Shown: piece after piece, positions 10,512 through 22,821 of the stretch | Numbering within the stretch: position 1 is the stretch's first letter | Layout: every line of letters starts with the position of its first letter | Notes under the pieces: model-generated | Seen by the model: the letters and a program-made list of their open reading frames with translations, nothing else | Database searches by the model: none | Told to the model about the DNA's origin: nothing | Program-made: the position numbers and the translations under genes | Assembly (NCBI RefSeq): GCF_014694375.1 | Contig: NZ_JAAUWW010000014.1 | Location: forward strand, 42,130-106,129 | Direction of reading: 5' to 3' | Length of the DNA: 64,000 nucleotides | DNA from: Vibrio sp. S17_S38 | GTDB lineage: Bacteria; Pseudomonadota; Gammaproteobacteria; Enterobacterales; Vibrionaceae

Positions 10512-11591
10512 ATGCCGTTAGCACGATTAGCCATTCAACAATTTCGCAATATTAAAGCCTGTGATCTCGAATTATCATCAGGCTTTAATTTTCTTATCGG
10601 CGCCAATGGTAGCGGTAAGACTAGTGTGCTTGAAGCTATTTATTTGCTGGGACATGGTCGTTCATTTCGTACTAGCTTAACCGGGCGGGTGATCCAGCAT
10701 GACAATAGTGAATTGTTTGTGCATGGCCGTTTCATTAATAACGACGACTATGAATTGCCGATTGGTATTAATAAGCAGCGTGATGGTAGTAGTGAAGTAA
10801 AAATTGGTGGCCAAGGTGGGCAAAAAATAGCTCAGCTTGCTCAAACATTGCCATTGCAACTGATCCACACCGAAGGTTTTGAGCTGTTAACGGAAGGGCC
10901 TAAATTTCGCCGTGCATTTATTGATTGGGGGGTTTTTCATACTCAACCGCATTTTTATCAAGCATGGACACGATTTAAGCGGCTAATGAAGCAGCGTAAT
11001 GCCTTATTAAAGACGGCTCGAAACTATCAAGAGCTCAGTTATTGGGATCAAGAACTGGCGCAATTGGCTGAAACGATTAGTCAATGGCGATCGGAATATG
11101 TGGCTCAGTTAAAACCAATTGCAGAACAAATTTGCGCGGTATTTTTACCTGAATTTGAAGTGAAAATTCAGTATTATAGAGGTTGGGATAAAGACACCCC
11201 ATACGCGGATAGTTTGAAGAACAATTTTGAGCGTGATCAGCAACTCGGCTACACATTCAGTAGCCCTAATAAAGCTGATTTAAAGCTTAAAATTCATGCA
11301 ACACCGGTAGAAGATATATTGTCACGAGGTCAGTTGAAATTAATGGTGTGTGCGCTGCGACTTGCGCAAGGCCAACATTTAAGCCAAGCGGTAGACAAAC
11401 AGTGTATTTATTTAATTGATGATTTTGCATCAGAACTAGATAGTCAACGTCGCACACGTCTTGCTCAATATTTGAAGCAGACGCAGGCACAGGTTTTTAT
11501 AAGCGCTATTACTGCAAGTCACATTGCTGAGATGCAAAGTGAAAATAGCAGGATGTTTCATGTGGAACATGGCAAAATAGAGCAAAGATAA
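10512..11591 (+). CDS. recF: DNA replication and repair protein RecF
   Basis: 359 aa from the ATG at 10512, chosen over an in-frame TTG six bases upstream because a GGTGG ribosome-binding site sits at the right distance. RecF is an SMC-like ATPase that loads RecA at gapped DNA with RecO and RecR. Walker A is at residues 30-37 (GANGSGKT), the signature [18 protein letters not shown] is present, and Walker B is [11 protein letters not shown]. Order dnaN-recF-gyrB is conserved. Confidence 0.97.
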   Translation: MPLARLAIQQFRNIKACDLELSSGFNFLIGANGSGKTSVLEAIYLLGHGRSFRTSLTGRVIQHDNSELFVHGRFINNDDYELPIGINKQRDGSSEVKIGGQGGQKIAQLAQTLPLQLIHTEGFELLTEGPKFRRAFIDWGVFHTQPHFYQAWTRFKRLMKQRNALLKTARNYQELSYWDQELAQLAETISQWRSEYVAQLKPIAEQICAVFLPEFEVKIQYYRGWDKDTPYADSLKNNFERDQQLGYTFSSPNKADLKLKIHATPVEDILSRGQLKLMVCALRLAQGQHLSQAVDKQCIYLIDDFASELDSQRRTRLAQYLKQTQAQVFISAITASHIAEMQSENSRMFHVEHGKIEQR

Positions 11592-14030
<2,439 letters not shown>

Positions 14031-14058
14031 ATATTACTTCTTAGTAAAAGAGATACTC

Positions 14059-14091
14059 AAAACCCTCGCCAGTCATGTCGAGGGTTTTTTT
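14059..14091 (+). terminator. Terminator after gyrB
   Basis: Stem AAAACCCTCG / CGAGGGTTTT (14059-14068 with 14079-14088) with a 10-base loop and a run of T. It lies about 30 bases after the gyrB stop and closes the dnaA-gyrB cluster. Confidence 0.88.
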
Positions 14092-14267
14092 ATGCTAAAA
14101 ATGTGGGAAGAAATCCCAAAGGATCAGGAGTTTATGTTTTATATCAATTCCAACATTTAAGTCTGTATTACACTTATTATCAACATGATAATTAACGTAT
14201 CCATCTATTTGAATATAGATATTTAAGTATTTTTGGTGTCATGTAATTAAATTTTTTAGGAGTCATT

Positions 14268-14999
14268 ATGGATATTATGCTATTTAGCAACGGTAAATTA
14301 CCGGGCAATACTCAGATACTTGAATTTGGTATGAATTGGATAGAAAGCATGGTGAAGCGCACTGGGGCTAAAAACTTTGTATTTATTCCTTATGCGATGA
14401 TCCGTGGTGATTACCAAGAGCGTACCGATCAACTCCAAGCAGGCTTTGGTAAGTTTGGTTGTAATATTATTAATATCGATCGCGCTGCCGATCCTGTCAA
14501 AGCATTGCAAGCTGCCGATGGCGTTTTGGTGAGTGGTGGTAACACTTGGGTTCTCAACAAAATGCTGCATGATAAAGGTTTAGTTGGCCCACTTCGTCAA
14601 GCCGTGTTGCAACAAGATAAGCCGTATATTGGTTGGAGTGCGGGCACTAATATTGCCGCGCCAACCATGTGTACTACCAATGACATGCCCATTGTCAGCG
14701 CTGCGATTTTAACCTCGCTTAACTTTGTGCCATTTCAAATTAACCCACATTATATTGAAGCGTCGGTAGAAGGGCATATGGGAGAAACACGAGATGAGCG
14801 GATTGAAGAGTATTTGTTAGTCAACCCAAATCAAGTGGTTGCGGGTATTCCAGAAGGCACATTATTGCATATTAAAGATGGGCAATTGACGTATCACGCT
14901 GCGAACAACAAGCCTATGAAATTGTTTGCTTATAAGCAAGAACCACAATACTTTGAGTCAGGTTCAGATATTCAGTTTTTGATGGCAATGGGCTGCTAA
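14268..14999 (+). CDS. pepE: Peptidase E (alpha-aspartyl dipeptidase)
   Basis: 243 aa, slightly longer than the 229-aa enteric enzyme. PepE is a cytoplasmic S51 serine peptidase that cleaves dipeptides with N-terminal aspartate. The catalytic residues can be placed: Ser124 in GWSAGTN, Asp139 in TNDMP and His161 in INPHY; GETRDERIEEYL is also conserved. The ATG at 14268 has TAGGAG upstream. It is monocistronic by its flanking terminators. Confidence 0.93.
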   Translation: MDIMLFSNGKLPGNTQILEFGMNWIESMVKRTGAKNFVFIPYAMIRGDYQERTDQLQAGFGKFGCNIINIDRAADPVKALQAADGVLVSGGNTWVLNKMLHDKGLVGPLRQAVLQQDKPYIGWSAGTNIAAPTMCTTNDMPIVSAAILTSLNFVPFQINPHYIEASVEGHMGETRDERIEEYLLVNPNQVVAGIPEGTLLHIKDGQLTYHAANNKPMKLFAYKQEPQYFESGSDIQFLMAMGC

Positions 15000-15018
15000 G
15001 TTTTAATCATTTCAAATC

Positions 15019-15048
15019 AAAAGCACTCAAGTTTTGGGTGCTTTTTTT
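15019..15048 (+). terminator. Terminator after pepE
   Basis: Stem AAAAGCAC / GTGCTTTT with a following run of seven T, about 20 bases after the pepE stop. Confidence 0.85.
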
Positions 15049-15058
15049 GTTTCCTTCA

Positions 15059-15087
15059 CTTGAAAGTTAACCCTTGCATCCTTATAT
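15059..15087 (+). promoter_or_regulatory. Sigma-32 heat-shock promoter of ibpA
   Basis: CTTGAAA at 15059-15065, a 14-base spacer, then CCTTATAT at 15080-15087. This closely matches the sigma-32 consensus (CTTGAAA, 13-14 bases, CCCCATNT) and lies ahead of a small heat-shock gene. It predicts a leader of about 140 bases. Confidence 0.75.
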
Positions 15088-15104
15088 AGATAAAAGAAGA
15101 TGAT

Positions 15105-15218
15105 GCCGTTAGGGTCATTTTCGATTATTGCTTATTTAGTTTCGCCGTTAGGGTTACTGAAAAGCACACAACTTAAACTGCAAGCCTCAATCGTTGAATA
15201 CTTGCACACTATTGCTTA
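15105..15218 (+). repeat. Short direct repeats in the ibpA leader
   Basis: GCCGTTAGGGT occurs at 15105-15115 and 15144-15154, and TATTGCTTA at 15126-15134 and 15210-15218. They are inside the predicted 5' untranslated region, where enteric ibp genes carry a ROSE-type RNA thermometer. I could not derive a convincing fold by eye. Confidence 0.5.
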
Positions 15219-15235
15219 ATAAAAAGGATAGTCTT

Positions 15236-15673
15236 ATGCGTAATGTAGATTTTACTCCCCTATATCGTAATGCCATTGGTTTTGATCGTTTATTCAATCT
15301 AATGGAATCCAATAATGCCAAGAACACTTCTGGTGGATACCCGCCGTATAATATCGAGCAAAAAGACGAGCATCACTATCGCATCACGATGGCGGTGGCG
15401 GGTTTTTCTGATGAACAGCTAGATATCACCCAACAAGAAAATATGCTGATTGTACGTGGTGAGAGTCAAGCTGAAGAAGGCAAAAGTTACGTTTACCAAG
15501 GCATTGCCGAGCGTGATTTTGAACGTAAATTTCAGCTAGCTGATTATGTCAAAGTGATTGGCGCGACCATGGAAAATGGTTTGCTGCATGTCGATCTCGA
15601 GCGTGAAATTCCAGATGCGATGCAACCGCGTAAAATTGCGATTAATGGCAGTAAACTTCTCGAAGATAAATAA
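15236..15673 (+). CDS. ibpA: Small heat-shock protein IbpA (Hsp20)
   Basis: 145 aa. The ATG at 15236 is chosen because an AAGGA site precedes it and because [21 protein letters not shown] is the classical IbpA N-terminus. IbpA is an ATP-independent holdase that binds aggregating proteins and hands them to DnaK and ClpB. The alpha-crystallin domain spans about residues 36-125 ([39 protein letters not shown]), and the C-terminal PRKIAI supplies the IxI-type motif. A sigma-32 promoter lies upstream and a terminator downstream. Confidence 0.95.
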   Translation: MRNVDFTPLYRNAIGFDRLFNLMESNNAKNTSGGYPPYNIEQKDEHHYRITMAVAGFSDEQLDITQQENMLIVRGESQAEEGKSYVYQGIAERDFERKFQLADYVKVIGATMENGLLHVDLEREIPDAMQPRKIAINGSKLLEDK

Positions 15674-15705
15674 TCGAGTCGGTTGATATGTTAATAAATG
15701 AAGAT

Positions 15706-15732
15706 AAGGGTGCTGATTAGCACCCTTTTTTG
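15706..15732. terminator. Bidirectional terminator after ibpA
   Basis: Perfect stem AAGGGTGCT / AGCACCCTT with a 4-base loop and a run of T. It serves ibpA on the plus strand and, read in reverse, can also end transcription of the decayed gene at 15733-16253. Confidence 0.88.
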
Positions 15733-16253
15733 TTATTTAGAAAGTTTTATATATGGGTAAGTTCCTTTTATTTCTTTGTTTAAAAATGTCCCTTTTGACT
15801 CTGAAGTTTTAAAGGATTCAAATATATCACTGGGCACATGGTTATAACGATATATTAAGGAGTCTTGAAATTTTATATCTAGAACTTGGCTTAAATATGA
15901 ATATCCATAACTGAGCATTGCAGTGCTATTACTAGGGTATTGATTAGCAATTGATGGTTGATGTTAAGTTCTGTAAACTTATGTAAAGCGACTTGTTTGA
16001 ATTGCTGTAAGAAAGGCTCACTTGGGTTCCAAGAACCACTAGAGCTAATGCTAATATTAGGTGTTTTATCTTTTAAATTATCTTGAATGAAATTATGTAG
16101 TTAAATTATGTAGTTAAATTATGTTTTTGTTATAGCTTTTTTGATTTGTGAACATCCCATTAACGTAGTAAACGCTTGTGCTATCCACATTGTCGATACA
16201 ATTAGCATAAGATAAATTAGAAATAGATAAGATAAAATAATTATATATTTCAT
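15733..16253 (-). pseudogene. Decayed gene for a small secreted protein
   Basis: A minus-strand coding remnant with at least three frame breaks. Its ATG (16251-16253) overlaps the TAA of the upstream chitin-binding gene. In the ATG frame only 44 codons are open, but a second frame reads a secretion signal followed by CIDNVDSTSVYYVNGMFTN. Reading then breaks at a 13-bp tandem repeat (16090-16124), resumes as NISISSSGSWNPSEPFLQQF and onward, and shifts again near 15965-15975 into a final 61-codon stretch ending at 15733. Joined, the ancestor would be roughly 165 aa. I do not recognise the family. Sequencing error is an alternative, but three separate breaks favour real decay. Confidence 0.65.
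16090..16124. repeat. 13-bp tandem repeat inside the decayed gene
   Basis: The unit AAATTATGTAGTT occurs at 16090-16102 and 16103-16115, followed by a 9-base partial copy. Thirteen is not a multiple of three, and each copy adds a minus-strand stop, so the expansion itself breaks the reading frame. Confidence 0.85.
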
Positions 16254-17041
16254 TACTTCACCTTAAATGATTGACAAATTTTTTCATCAATATAATTTTT
16301 ATTCATATCGATTATTTTTGCTAGTTTTGATTCTGCCATACGATAAGCGTAAGAACGGTTAATAGTATTAAAATATAATTCTGAAGGTGGTGTGTATTCG
16401 TTATTTACATAATATTTATCTTGAGAGCAAGAGTATAATGAGCTGGATAAGGTAGTTATATTTTTAGCTGTTTCTTTATCTATTAATTCTGGCTCTATAA
16501 AATAAAATTCACTTATTGATCTCCAGCTTATCCCTAAAGCCTTAGCCAGTTCCTTATCTTTTTCATTACTGTAAGTCTCTTCAATTTTTTCTTCATACAC
16601 ATCATCAAGGCCATTATTGTTTGAGTCTATCCCTAAAATTGCTTCTTTACTTTCGGGATCTAAAGGTGTGTCTGGTTTCGTGGGCGGAGTTGGTTTCTCT
16701 GCTCCAATTAATATCAACCAAGAGTCACTATTATGCGGTGTCGAGCCATTGTTCCAGTATTTAGATAAATAGAATTTGTCTTGATAGGCAACCATATCAC
16801 CACCGTGGTATGTAGTTGATGCATCCCATTCTGGCTTGTTGTTTGGGAATTTAATCCAGCCATCCCAATTGTTTTCATTATTGACTGGCGGTGAACTTTT
16901 GTTCCAGTGAGTAGAAACATAAATTACACCGTCTTTCGTGACCATATCCCCAGATAGGTAAGCTGTATTTTTATTCCAAGCCTCATAGGAATAGCTCAAA
17001 GATGAGTATAAAAATAAGCTTGATAGCAATAGCCTTTTCAT
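16253..17041 (-). CDS. Secreted protein with two chitin-binding-type (CBM5/12) modules
   Basis: 262 aa. The first 19 residues form a signal peptide ending in SYS-YE. Two tandem modules of about 45 residues follow (about 20-65 and 69-112), each with the CBM5/12 pattern: a leading W, Y-x-x-GD-V/M, Y-x-x-x-x-W and a closing W. A proline-rich linker leads to DSNNNGLDDVYEE, a calcium-binding-like Asp/Asn loop, then a 120-residue C-terminal region I do not recognise. It is probably a secreted or surface protein that sticks to chitin or related polysaccharide. No catalytic domain is apparent. The ATG has AAAGGA upstream. The surroundings are AT-rich and unlike the core genes, suggesting an accessory insertion. 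Confidence 0.75.
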   Translation of the reverse strand: MKRLLLSSLFLYSSLSYSYEAWNKNTAYLSGDMVTKDGVIYVSTHWNKSSPPVNNENNWDGWIKFPNNKPEWDASTTYHGGDMVAYQDKFYLSKYWNNGSTPHNSDSWLILIGAEKPTPPTKPDTPLDPESKEAILGIDSNNNGLDDVYEEKIEETYSNEKDKELAKALGISWRSISEFYFIEPELIDKETAKNITTLSSSLYSCSQDKYYVNNEYTPPSELYFNTINRSYAYRMAESKLAKIIDMNKNYIDEKICQSFKVK

Positions 17042-17196
17042 TATTTTTCCTTTGTTTAATCAATTGTTCAAAGGAAATTACTTAATTTTATGGGTAATGT
17101 TGAGTGAATTTTTTCTTAGGAAGAAAGAGAATGTTTTATTTTAGAAAGAGGTGAAATTTTAATGGATGAACATCAATAATTTCTTATTTTTGAGAG

Positions 17197-17231
17197 AAAA
17201 AACACCAAGATAACTAGGTTGTATATTGGTG
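17197..17231 (-). terminator. Terminator downstream of avtA
   Basis: On the minus strand CACCAA and TTGGTG pair, with partial pairing inside the loop, followed by six T. It lies just past the avtA stop. Confidence 0.6.
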
Positions 17232-17258
17232 CTTTTATCGGGATAAATAAGATGAGCT

Positions 17259-18515
17259 TTAGCCTTGATACGCCTTATTCACTTCCTCGGCAATGATCTC
17301 AATACCTCGCTGCATATCTTCATCACTTTGCACATAGTTCATGCGCAGGCATTGATGCGCGTGATCCCATTTTTCTGCTTTAGATTCTTGCCCAAAGAAA
17401 AAGTATTCGCCGGGAACAATTAATACCCCGCGAGCTTTTAAGCGTTGATACAATTCCATGGTAGTGATTGGTAGCTCGTCAAACCATAACCATAGAAAAA
17501 TAGCCCCTTCCGGTTTATGAATTTTAAAACGAGGATCAGAAATAGCGGCTTGCAATAATTCCACCGCATGCAGGGCTTTGCGCTGGTAAAATGGCTTAAT
17601 TACATTTTCGCTTAATGGTAATAAGTCACCTTGTTCTATCATGTGATTGGCAATAGCTGGGCCGATGCTGCACGGCGCGAGGTTAACAATGCCGTTAATG
17701 TTGGTCATGGCTTGCGTCATTTCCTCACTGGCGATCACGATGCCGCAGCGCACACCAGGTAAACCCAGTTTTGATAAGCTCATGCACAATATGGTGTTTT
17801 GATTCCAAAAGGGCGTCACATCTTCAAAGATAATATTGGGGAACGGGGTTCCATAGGCGTTATCGATGATCAGAGGAATATTATTATCGCGAGCCAGTTT
17901 ATCGAGCTTGCGAACTTCTTCATCAGTTAATACATTACCGGTTGGGTTGGTGGGGCGTGAAGCGCAAATAGCCGCTATCGAATCATCCACATGCACTTGC
18001 TCAAAATCAACGTGATATTTGAACATGCGATTTTCCAGTATTTCAATTTCTGGATGGTAAGACACAAAGATATCGTCATCGATTCCCGCATCGCTGTAGC
18101 CAATATATTCAGGTGCAAGTGGCAGAAGTATTTTCTTATGATGCCCATCACTTTGCTGACCTGCGAATAGATTAAAAATGGAGAAAAAAGCACTTTGGCT
18201 ACCGTTAGTGAGGCTGATGTTTTTACTGCTAATATCCCAACCATAAGTGTCTTTTAATAGTTTGGCTAAACTTTCAGTAAAGGTATTTTTGCCTTGCGGG
18301 CCATCGTAGTTGGTCATGGCATTAATGAGTTCACCACTGGCGAGCATGTCGGCGCTGGCTTGTTTAAAATATTCCACCATTTCTGGGATAGCGGCTGGGT
18401 TTCCCCCCCCAAGCATAATTGCACCCGGTGTACGCAGGCCGTCATTAAGATCATCCATTAACTGGGTAATACCAGAATAACGATTGAACTTGTCACCAAA
18501 TTTAGAAAACTGCAT
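17259..18515 (-). CDS. avtA: Valine-pyruvate aminotransferase AvtA
   Basis: 418 aa, the length of enteric AvtA. It is a fold-type I PLP enzyme that interconverts valine plus pyruvate and 2-ketoisovalerate plus alanine. The N-terminus FSKFGDKFNRYSGITQLMDDLNDGL, the LGGGNPAAIPEM motif, the RPTNPTGN segment and the PLP-lysine region SLSKLGLPGVRCGI all match this subgroup rather than general aspartate aminotransferases. The gene stands alone between a terminator and the channel gene. Confidence 0.93.
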   Translation of the reverse strand: MQFSKFGDKFNRYSGITQLMDDLNDGLRTPGAIMLGGGNPAAIPEMVEYFKQASADMLASGELINAMTNYDGPQGKNTFTESLAKLLKDTYGWDISSKNISLTNGSQSAFFSIFNLFAGQQSDGHHKKILLPLAPEYIGYSDAGIDDDIFVSYHPEIEILENRMFKYHVDFEQVHVDDSIAAICASRPTNPTGNVLTDEEVRKLDKLARDNNIPLIIDNAYGTPFPNIIFEDVTPFWNQNTILCMSLSKLGLPGVRCGIVIASEEMTQAMTNINGIVNLAPCSIGPAIANHMIEQGDLLPLSENVIKPFYQRKALHAVELLQAAISDPRFKIHKPEGAIFLWLWFDELPITTMELYQRLKARGVLIVPGEYFFFGQESKAEKWDHAHQCLRMNYVQSDEDMQRGIEIIAEEVNKAYQG

Positions 18516-18610
18516 ATTTTATATCCAAGGTTACGGTTATCGATTGAATGCTGAAACATACCTGATTGTGGTGTTGATAAAAAGAGGCAGTGTAGAGGCG
18601 AGCAACAAAA

Positions 18611-18634
18611 AAGCCATGAGTTGAGTCATGGCTT
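18611..18634 (-). terminator. Terminator downstream of the potassium channel gene
   Basis: Stem AAGCCATGA / TCATGGCTT with a 6-base loop; on the minus strand it is followed by six T. It lies about 23 bases after the channel gene stop. Confidence 0.85.
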
Positions 18635-18656
18635 TAAGGGCTCGGTGAATAAGATA

Positions 18657-19685
18657 TTAAATAAAGGCTTTCCAATCAATGTTGGTGATGCGTTCATCTG
18701 CAATATAAACCAACACATCGCCAGATTGAATGACATGTTCCAGCGGTGGATTGAGAGCCAAGCCATTACCTTGATTAATGGCGATTAAAATCGCATCGTA
18801 TTGCTGCTTAAAGCGAGAAAATATTGTATTAAAGCTGGTGGGTTGGCCTTGATATTTGACCATGTATTGCGTCATGCCGAGCGCGTTATTCACCAGTTCA
18901 TAATGCAATTGACTTGAGCCGGGATCAACGGCTGATTTGGCTATCATTTCTGAGGCAATGGATGGAATGCATTCGACATTCTTACAGTGCTGCTTAAGTA
19001 GGGTACCAAGATGTGCATCTCTAAAGTAGGTCACGATATGTGCGTTAGGATTTTCATTAGCACAATTTAATCCAGCCGCCATAATGTCGTTATCGCTGTC
19101 TAAATCAATGATGATGGTTTTAGCTTTATTGACACAGGCTTTTTGCATATCGGCTTGGTCGGTAAAAGAGCTGACATGAACAAATTCGATCTTGCTTGGA
19201 AACGGGTTTTCAATTTCTTGTGCTGAACACAACACGATGTCTTGATGTGAGCTTTTGATTTCATGTAACAGCATTTCGATAAGGTGGGGTGTGCGTTCTT
19301 CGCTCCAACCTAAAATTAAAATATGATTTTCTACGTTCACTTTTTTGTGTCCCATTAGTCGTGCTTTCCATAGTTGAATAGCATTAGCCGCTAAGCGGCC
19401 AACCACCATTGCAAATAGCCCCACGCCACCGGGAATAATAAATAGAGCGGTGATCCATTTTCCTAGTTCGGTTTGGGGTGACATATCGCCATAACCGACG
19501 GTTGATCCCGTTACCATGATGTAATAAATAAAATCAGAAAAAGGCGTTAAAGCCTCTTCTTGAGCAAAATTCAATAAACCCCAAGCGATGACCAAGTAGA
19601 TCAGTAAAGCGAACAGTAGGTTTTGCCCGCTGAGTCGATTGAATTTAGCCGTGAACCAGCGGTGAAGCTGTTGCAATATTGGCAC
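18657..19685 (-). CDS. Potassium channel with TrkA/RCK regulatory domain (Kch-like)
   Basis: 342 aa. Two membrane helices (about 20-42 and 76-98) flank a pore loop with the K+ selectivity filter TVGYGD at residues 62-67. The rest is cytoplasmic: an RCK/TrkA-N Rossmann domain beginning NHILILGWSEE and a second RCK-like half ending in a TrkA-C type segment (GDVLVYIADERI). The layout is that of a 2-TM tetrameric K+ channel such as MthK. The GWSEE version of the nucleotide loop lacks the usual GxGxxG, so ligand preference may differ. It is isolated from neighbours by terminators. Confidence 0.85.
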   Translation of the reverse strand: MPILQQLHRWFTAKFNRLSGQNLLFALLIYLVIAWGLLNFAQEEALTPFSDFIYYIMVTGSTVGYGDMSPQTELGKWITALFIIPGGVGLFAMVVGRLAANAIQLWKARLMGHKKVNVENHILILGWSEERTPHLIEMLLHEIKSSHQDIVLCSAQEIENPFPSKIEFVHVSSFTDQADMQKACVNKAKTIIIDLDSDNDIMAAGLNCANENPNAHIVTYFRDAHLGTLLKQHCKNVECIPSIASEMIAKSAVDPGSSQLHYELVNNALGMTQYMVKYQGQPTSFNTIFSRFKQQYDAILIAINQGNGLALNPPLEHVIQSGDVLVYIADERITNIDWKAFI

Positions 19686-19723
19686 GTAAATCGAATCCTT
19701 TTCTTTTCGTACTCAAAAATAAA

Positions 19724-19752
19724 AAGCCCAAGCTAAATTATAGCTTGGGCTT
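19724..19752 (-). terminator. Terminator downstream of glyS
   Basis: Perfect 12-bp stem AAGCCCAAGCTA / TAGCTTGGGCTT with a 5-base loop; on the minus strand it is followed by T-rich sequence. It closes the glyQ-glyS operon. Confidence 0.9.
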
Positions 19753-19822
19753 ATCATGACCAATATTAACGTTAATCCCAAGAGTCTTTTAGTAACAACT
19801 CTTATCGGTTCACGTTATTGGT

Positions 19823-21889
19823 TTATTTTTGCAATAAAGAGATGTCCGCGATCTGTAAGAACAAGTTACGTAAGTTATTCAGCAGAGTTAAACGATTTTT
19901 CTTTAGTGCTTCATCGTCGCTCATAACCATCACGTTATCAAAGAAAGCATCCACTGGCTCACGCAGTGCTGCCAATTTACTTAACGCTTGTTGGTAATCA
20001 CCCGTTGCGAATGCAGGTTCGAGTGCTTCGGTCATCACTTCAACTTCTTCTGCTAAAGCTTTTTCAGCATCTTCTTGCAATAAAGTAAGATCAATGTCGG
20101 CGCTTAATTTACCATCAAATTTAGCCAGAATATTACCCACACGCTTGTTTGCCGCCGCAAGTGCTTCGGCTGCATCTAGACCACGGAAGTGTGATACCGC
20201 TTTTACGCGTTGATCGAAATCTAATGGTTTAGTCGGACGACGAGCCAATACCGCTTGGATGATATCGATGCTAAAGCCAGCATCTTGATACCAAGCGCGG
20301 AAGCGACCAAGCATGAATTCAAGTACGTCGTCTTCTACATTCTTGTTACTAAGATCAACTTTAAATTGAGCTTTGGCTTGAGCAATTAATTCCACTAAGT
20401 CTAGGTTATAACCTTTCTCAACGATGATGCGCAAAATACCTAATGCAGCGCGACGCAACGCAAATGGATCAGAACCTTTTGGCGCTTGGCCAATACCGAA
20501 AATACCCACCAGCGTATCCAGCTTATCTGCCATAGCAACGCTTGCTGCTACATCTGAACTTGGTAGTGAGTCACCGGCAAAGCGTGGCATGTATTGCTCA
20601 TTTAGCGCCACTGCTACTTCTTCATCTTCACCATCATGGCGAGCATAGTGCATACCCATGACGCCTTGAGTGTCGGTAAATTCAAATACCATTGACGTCA
20701 TCAAGTCGCACTTAGCTAATAAGCCTGCTCGTTTTGATTTAACCACATCCGCGCCAATAGCTTCGGCAATTAAGCCCGCCAATTCAGTGATGCGATCGGT
20801 TTTGTCTTTAATGGTGCCAAGTTGTTTTTGGAAAATAGCCGTTTCAAGCTCTGGCAGATGGGATTCTAGCGTGCGCTTGCGGTCTGTATTAAAGAAGAAT
20901 TCCGCATCGGCTAATCGTGGACGAACCACTTTCTCATTCCCTTCGATCACTTGGCGAGGGTCTTTTGATTCGATGTTCGATACGAAGATAAAGTTAGGTA
21001 ATAGCTTCTTGTTGTCATCGTAGACAGGGAAGTACTTTTGGTCGCCTTTCATAGTGTAAACCAAAGCTTCAGAAGGCACTTTTAAGAACTCTTCTTCAAA
21101 CTTAGCGGTTAATACTACTGGCCATTCAACCAAAGAAGTCACTTCTTCGACTAGATCATCTTCTAGATCCGCAGTACCGCCAACCGCTGCTGCCGCTTTT
21201 TGTGAATCACGTAAAATGATCGCTTTACGTTCTTCGTAATCGGCCATTACTTTGCCTTTTTCAGCCAGTAATGTTGGGTATTGATCGGCGTTATTGATAG
21301 TAAACTCACGTTCACCCATAAAGCGGTGACCACGAATAATGCGAGCAGACGCCACACCTAAGATTTCACCTTCGATAAGCTCATCACCTAACAAAATGGT
21401 CAAGGTTTTGACTGGGCGAATAAATTGGATGTCTTTATCTGCCCAACGCATTGGTTTGGCGATCGGAAGATTAGCCAGTGCTTTAGCGGCCATATCAACC
21501 ACTAAATCTTTTACCGCTTGGCCTTTGACTTGTTGTTTGTGCAGTAACCATTCGCCTTTATCGGTTTTCACACGCTCGGCTTGCTCAACCGTAATGCCAT
21601 TACCGCGAGCCCAGCCTTGAGCCGCTTTGGTTGGGTTACCATCAGCATCAAATGCAGAAGCGATCGCGGGGCCACGCTTTTCAATGATTTTATCTTGTTG
21701 GCCTTCTTCCAAATCGGTTACTTTTAATGCTAAGCGACGAGGTGTGGCGTACCATTTAATTCCAGCGTGAGCGATATTCGCGGCTTTTAATTCAGATTCA
21801 AAGTTAGCTGCAAAGCTTTCCGCTAGCGTGCGAAGTTGTGTTGGTGGCAGTTCTTCTGTTCCGAGTTCGATTAAGAAATTCTTCGCCAT
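19823..21889 (-). CDS. glyS: Glycine-tRNA ligase beta subunit
   Basis: 688 aa, standard for the alpha2-beta2 type glycyl-tRNA synthetase. The beta subunit recognises tRNA(Gly). The N-terminus [22 protein letters not shown], the HD-like domain around [23 protein letters not shown], and the C-terminal anticodon-binding helical domain ([22 protein letters not shown]) are clear. It follows glyQ by 2 bases. Confidence 0.98.
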   Translation of the reverse strand: MAKNFLIELGTEELPPTQLRTLAESFAANFESELKAANIAHAGIKWYATPRRLALKVTDLEEGQQDKIIEKRGPAIASAFDADGNPTKAAQGWARGNGITVEQAERVKTDKGEWLLHKQQVKGQAVKDLVVDMAAKALANLPIAKPMRWADKDIQFIRPVKTLTILLGDELIEGEILGVASARIIRGHRFMGEREFTINNADQYPTLLAEKGKVMADYEERKAIILRDSQKAAAAVGGTADLEDDLVEEVTSLVEWPVVLTAKFEEEFLKVPSEALVYTMKGDQKYFPVYDDNKKLLPNFIFVSNIESKDPRQVIEGNEKVVRPRLADAEFFFNTDRKRTLESHLPELETAIFQKQLGTIKDKTDRITELAGLIAEAIGADVVKSKRAGLLAKCDLMTSMVFEFTDTQGVMGMHYARHDGEDEEVAVALNEQYMPRFAGDSLPSSDVAASVAMADKLDTLVGIFGIGQAPKGSDPFALRRAALGILRIIVEKGYNLDLVELIAQAKAQFKVDLSNKNVEDDVLEFMLGRFRAWYQDAGFSIDIIQAVLARRPTKPLDFDQRVKAVSHFRGLDAAEALAAANKRVGNILAKFDGKLSADIDLTLLQEDAEKALAEEVEVMTEALEPAFATGDYQQALSKLAALREPVDAFFDNVMVMSDDEALKKNRLTLLNNLRNLFLQIADISLLQK

Positions 21890-21891
21890 GA

Positions 21892-22821
21892 TTACTTCTC
21901 CTCGCTAGTGTTGGATGTATTTTTAAGCATCGGGAAACCTAATGCTTCGCGAGAGGCGTAATAAGCTTCTGCAACTGATTTGGTTAAATTACGAATACGC
22001 AAAATATAACGCTGACGTTCAGTTACTGAGATCGCTTTACGCGCATCGAGTAAGTTAAACGCATGACCGGCTTTTAGAATACGTTCGTAAGCAGGAAGGG
22101 AAAGCGGTTTATCTAGCGCAAGTAGCTCCTGACATTCTTTTTCACATTGGTCAAAGAAGCCAAATAGGAAGTCCACATCTGCGTGCTCGAAGTTGTAAGT
22201 TGATTGTTCAACTTCATTTTGATGAAAAATATCACCGTAAGTTACTTTACCTAATGGGCCATCTGTCCACACTAAGTCATAAACAGAATCAACACCTTGG
22301 ATGTACATCGCCAAGCGTTCAATACCGTAAGTGATTTCGCCGGTTACTGGTTTACACTCAAGGCCACCGACTTGTTGGAAGTAAGTAAATTGTGTTACTT
22401 CCATACCGTTTAGCCATACTTCCCAGCCTAAACCCCAAGCGCCCAGCGTTGGGTTTTCCCAGTTGTCTTCTACAAAACGAATGTCGTGCACTAAAGTATC
22501 AATGCCTAACGTTTCAAGTGAACCGAGGTACAGTTCTTGAATGTTGTCTGGAGATGGTTTGATGATTACTTGAAATTGATAGTAATGCTGTAAACGGTTC
22601 GGGTTTTCACCGTAACGACCATCAGTAGGGCGACGTGATGGTTGAACATAAGCCACTGCAATTGGCTCGGGACCGATCGCGCGAAGGCAAGTCATAGGGT
22701 GAGAAGTGCCAGCGCCTACTTCCATATCTAAAGGTTGAACAATGGTACAGCCTACTTGGGCCCAATAATCCTGCAGCGCGAGGATCATTCCTTGAAAGGT
22801 TTTGACGTCGTATTTTTGCAT
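21892..22821 (-). CDS. glyQ: Glycine-tRNA ligase alpha subunit
   Basis: 309 aa. The alpha subunit carries the class II catalytic site that makes glycyl-adenylate. Signatures include [17 protein letters not shown] near the N-terminus, [34 protein letters not shown] and [10 protein letters not shown]. Together with glyS it forms the two-gene operon typical of this lineage. Confidence 0.98.
   Translation of the reverse strand: MQKYDVKTFQGMILALQDYWAQVGCTIVQPLDMEVGAGTSHPMTCLRAIGPEPIAVAYVQPSRRPTDGRYGENPNRLQHYYQFQVIIKPSPDNIQELYLGSLETLGIDTLVHDIRFVEDNWENPTLGAWGLGWEVWLNGMEVTQFTYFQQVGGLECKPVTGEITYGIERLAMYIQGVDSVYDLVWTDGPLGKVTYGDIFHQNEVEQSTYNFEHADVDFLFGFFDQCEKECQELLALDKPLSLPAYERILKAGHAFNLLDARKAISVTERQRYILRIRNLTKSVAEAYYASREALGFPMLKNTSNTSEEK

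Noticed and set aside
15194..15235. N-terminal extension of ibpA
   Set aside because: The upstream ATG lacks a ribosome-binding site, while the ATG at 15236 has AAGGA and the conserved IbpA N-terminus.
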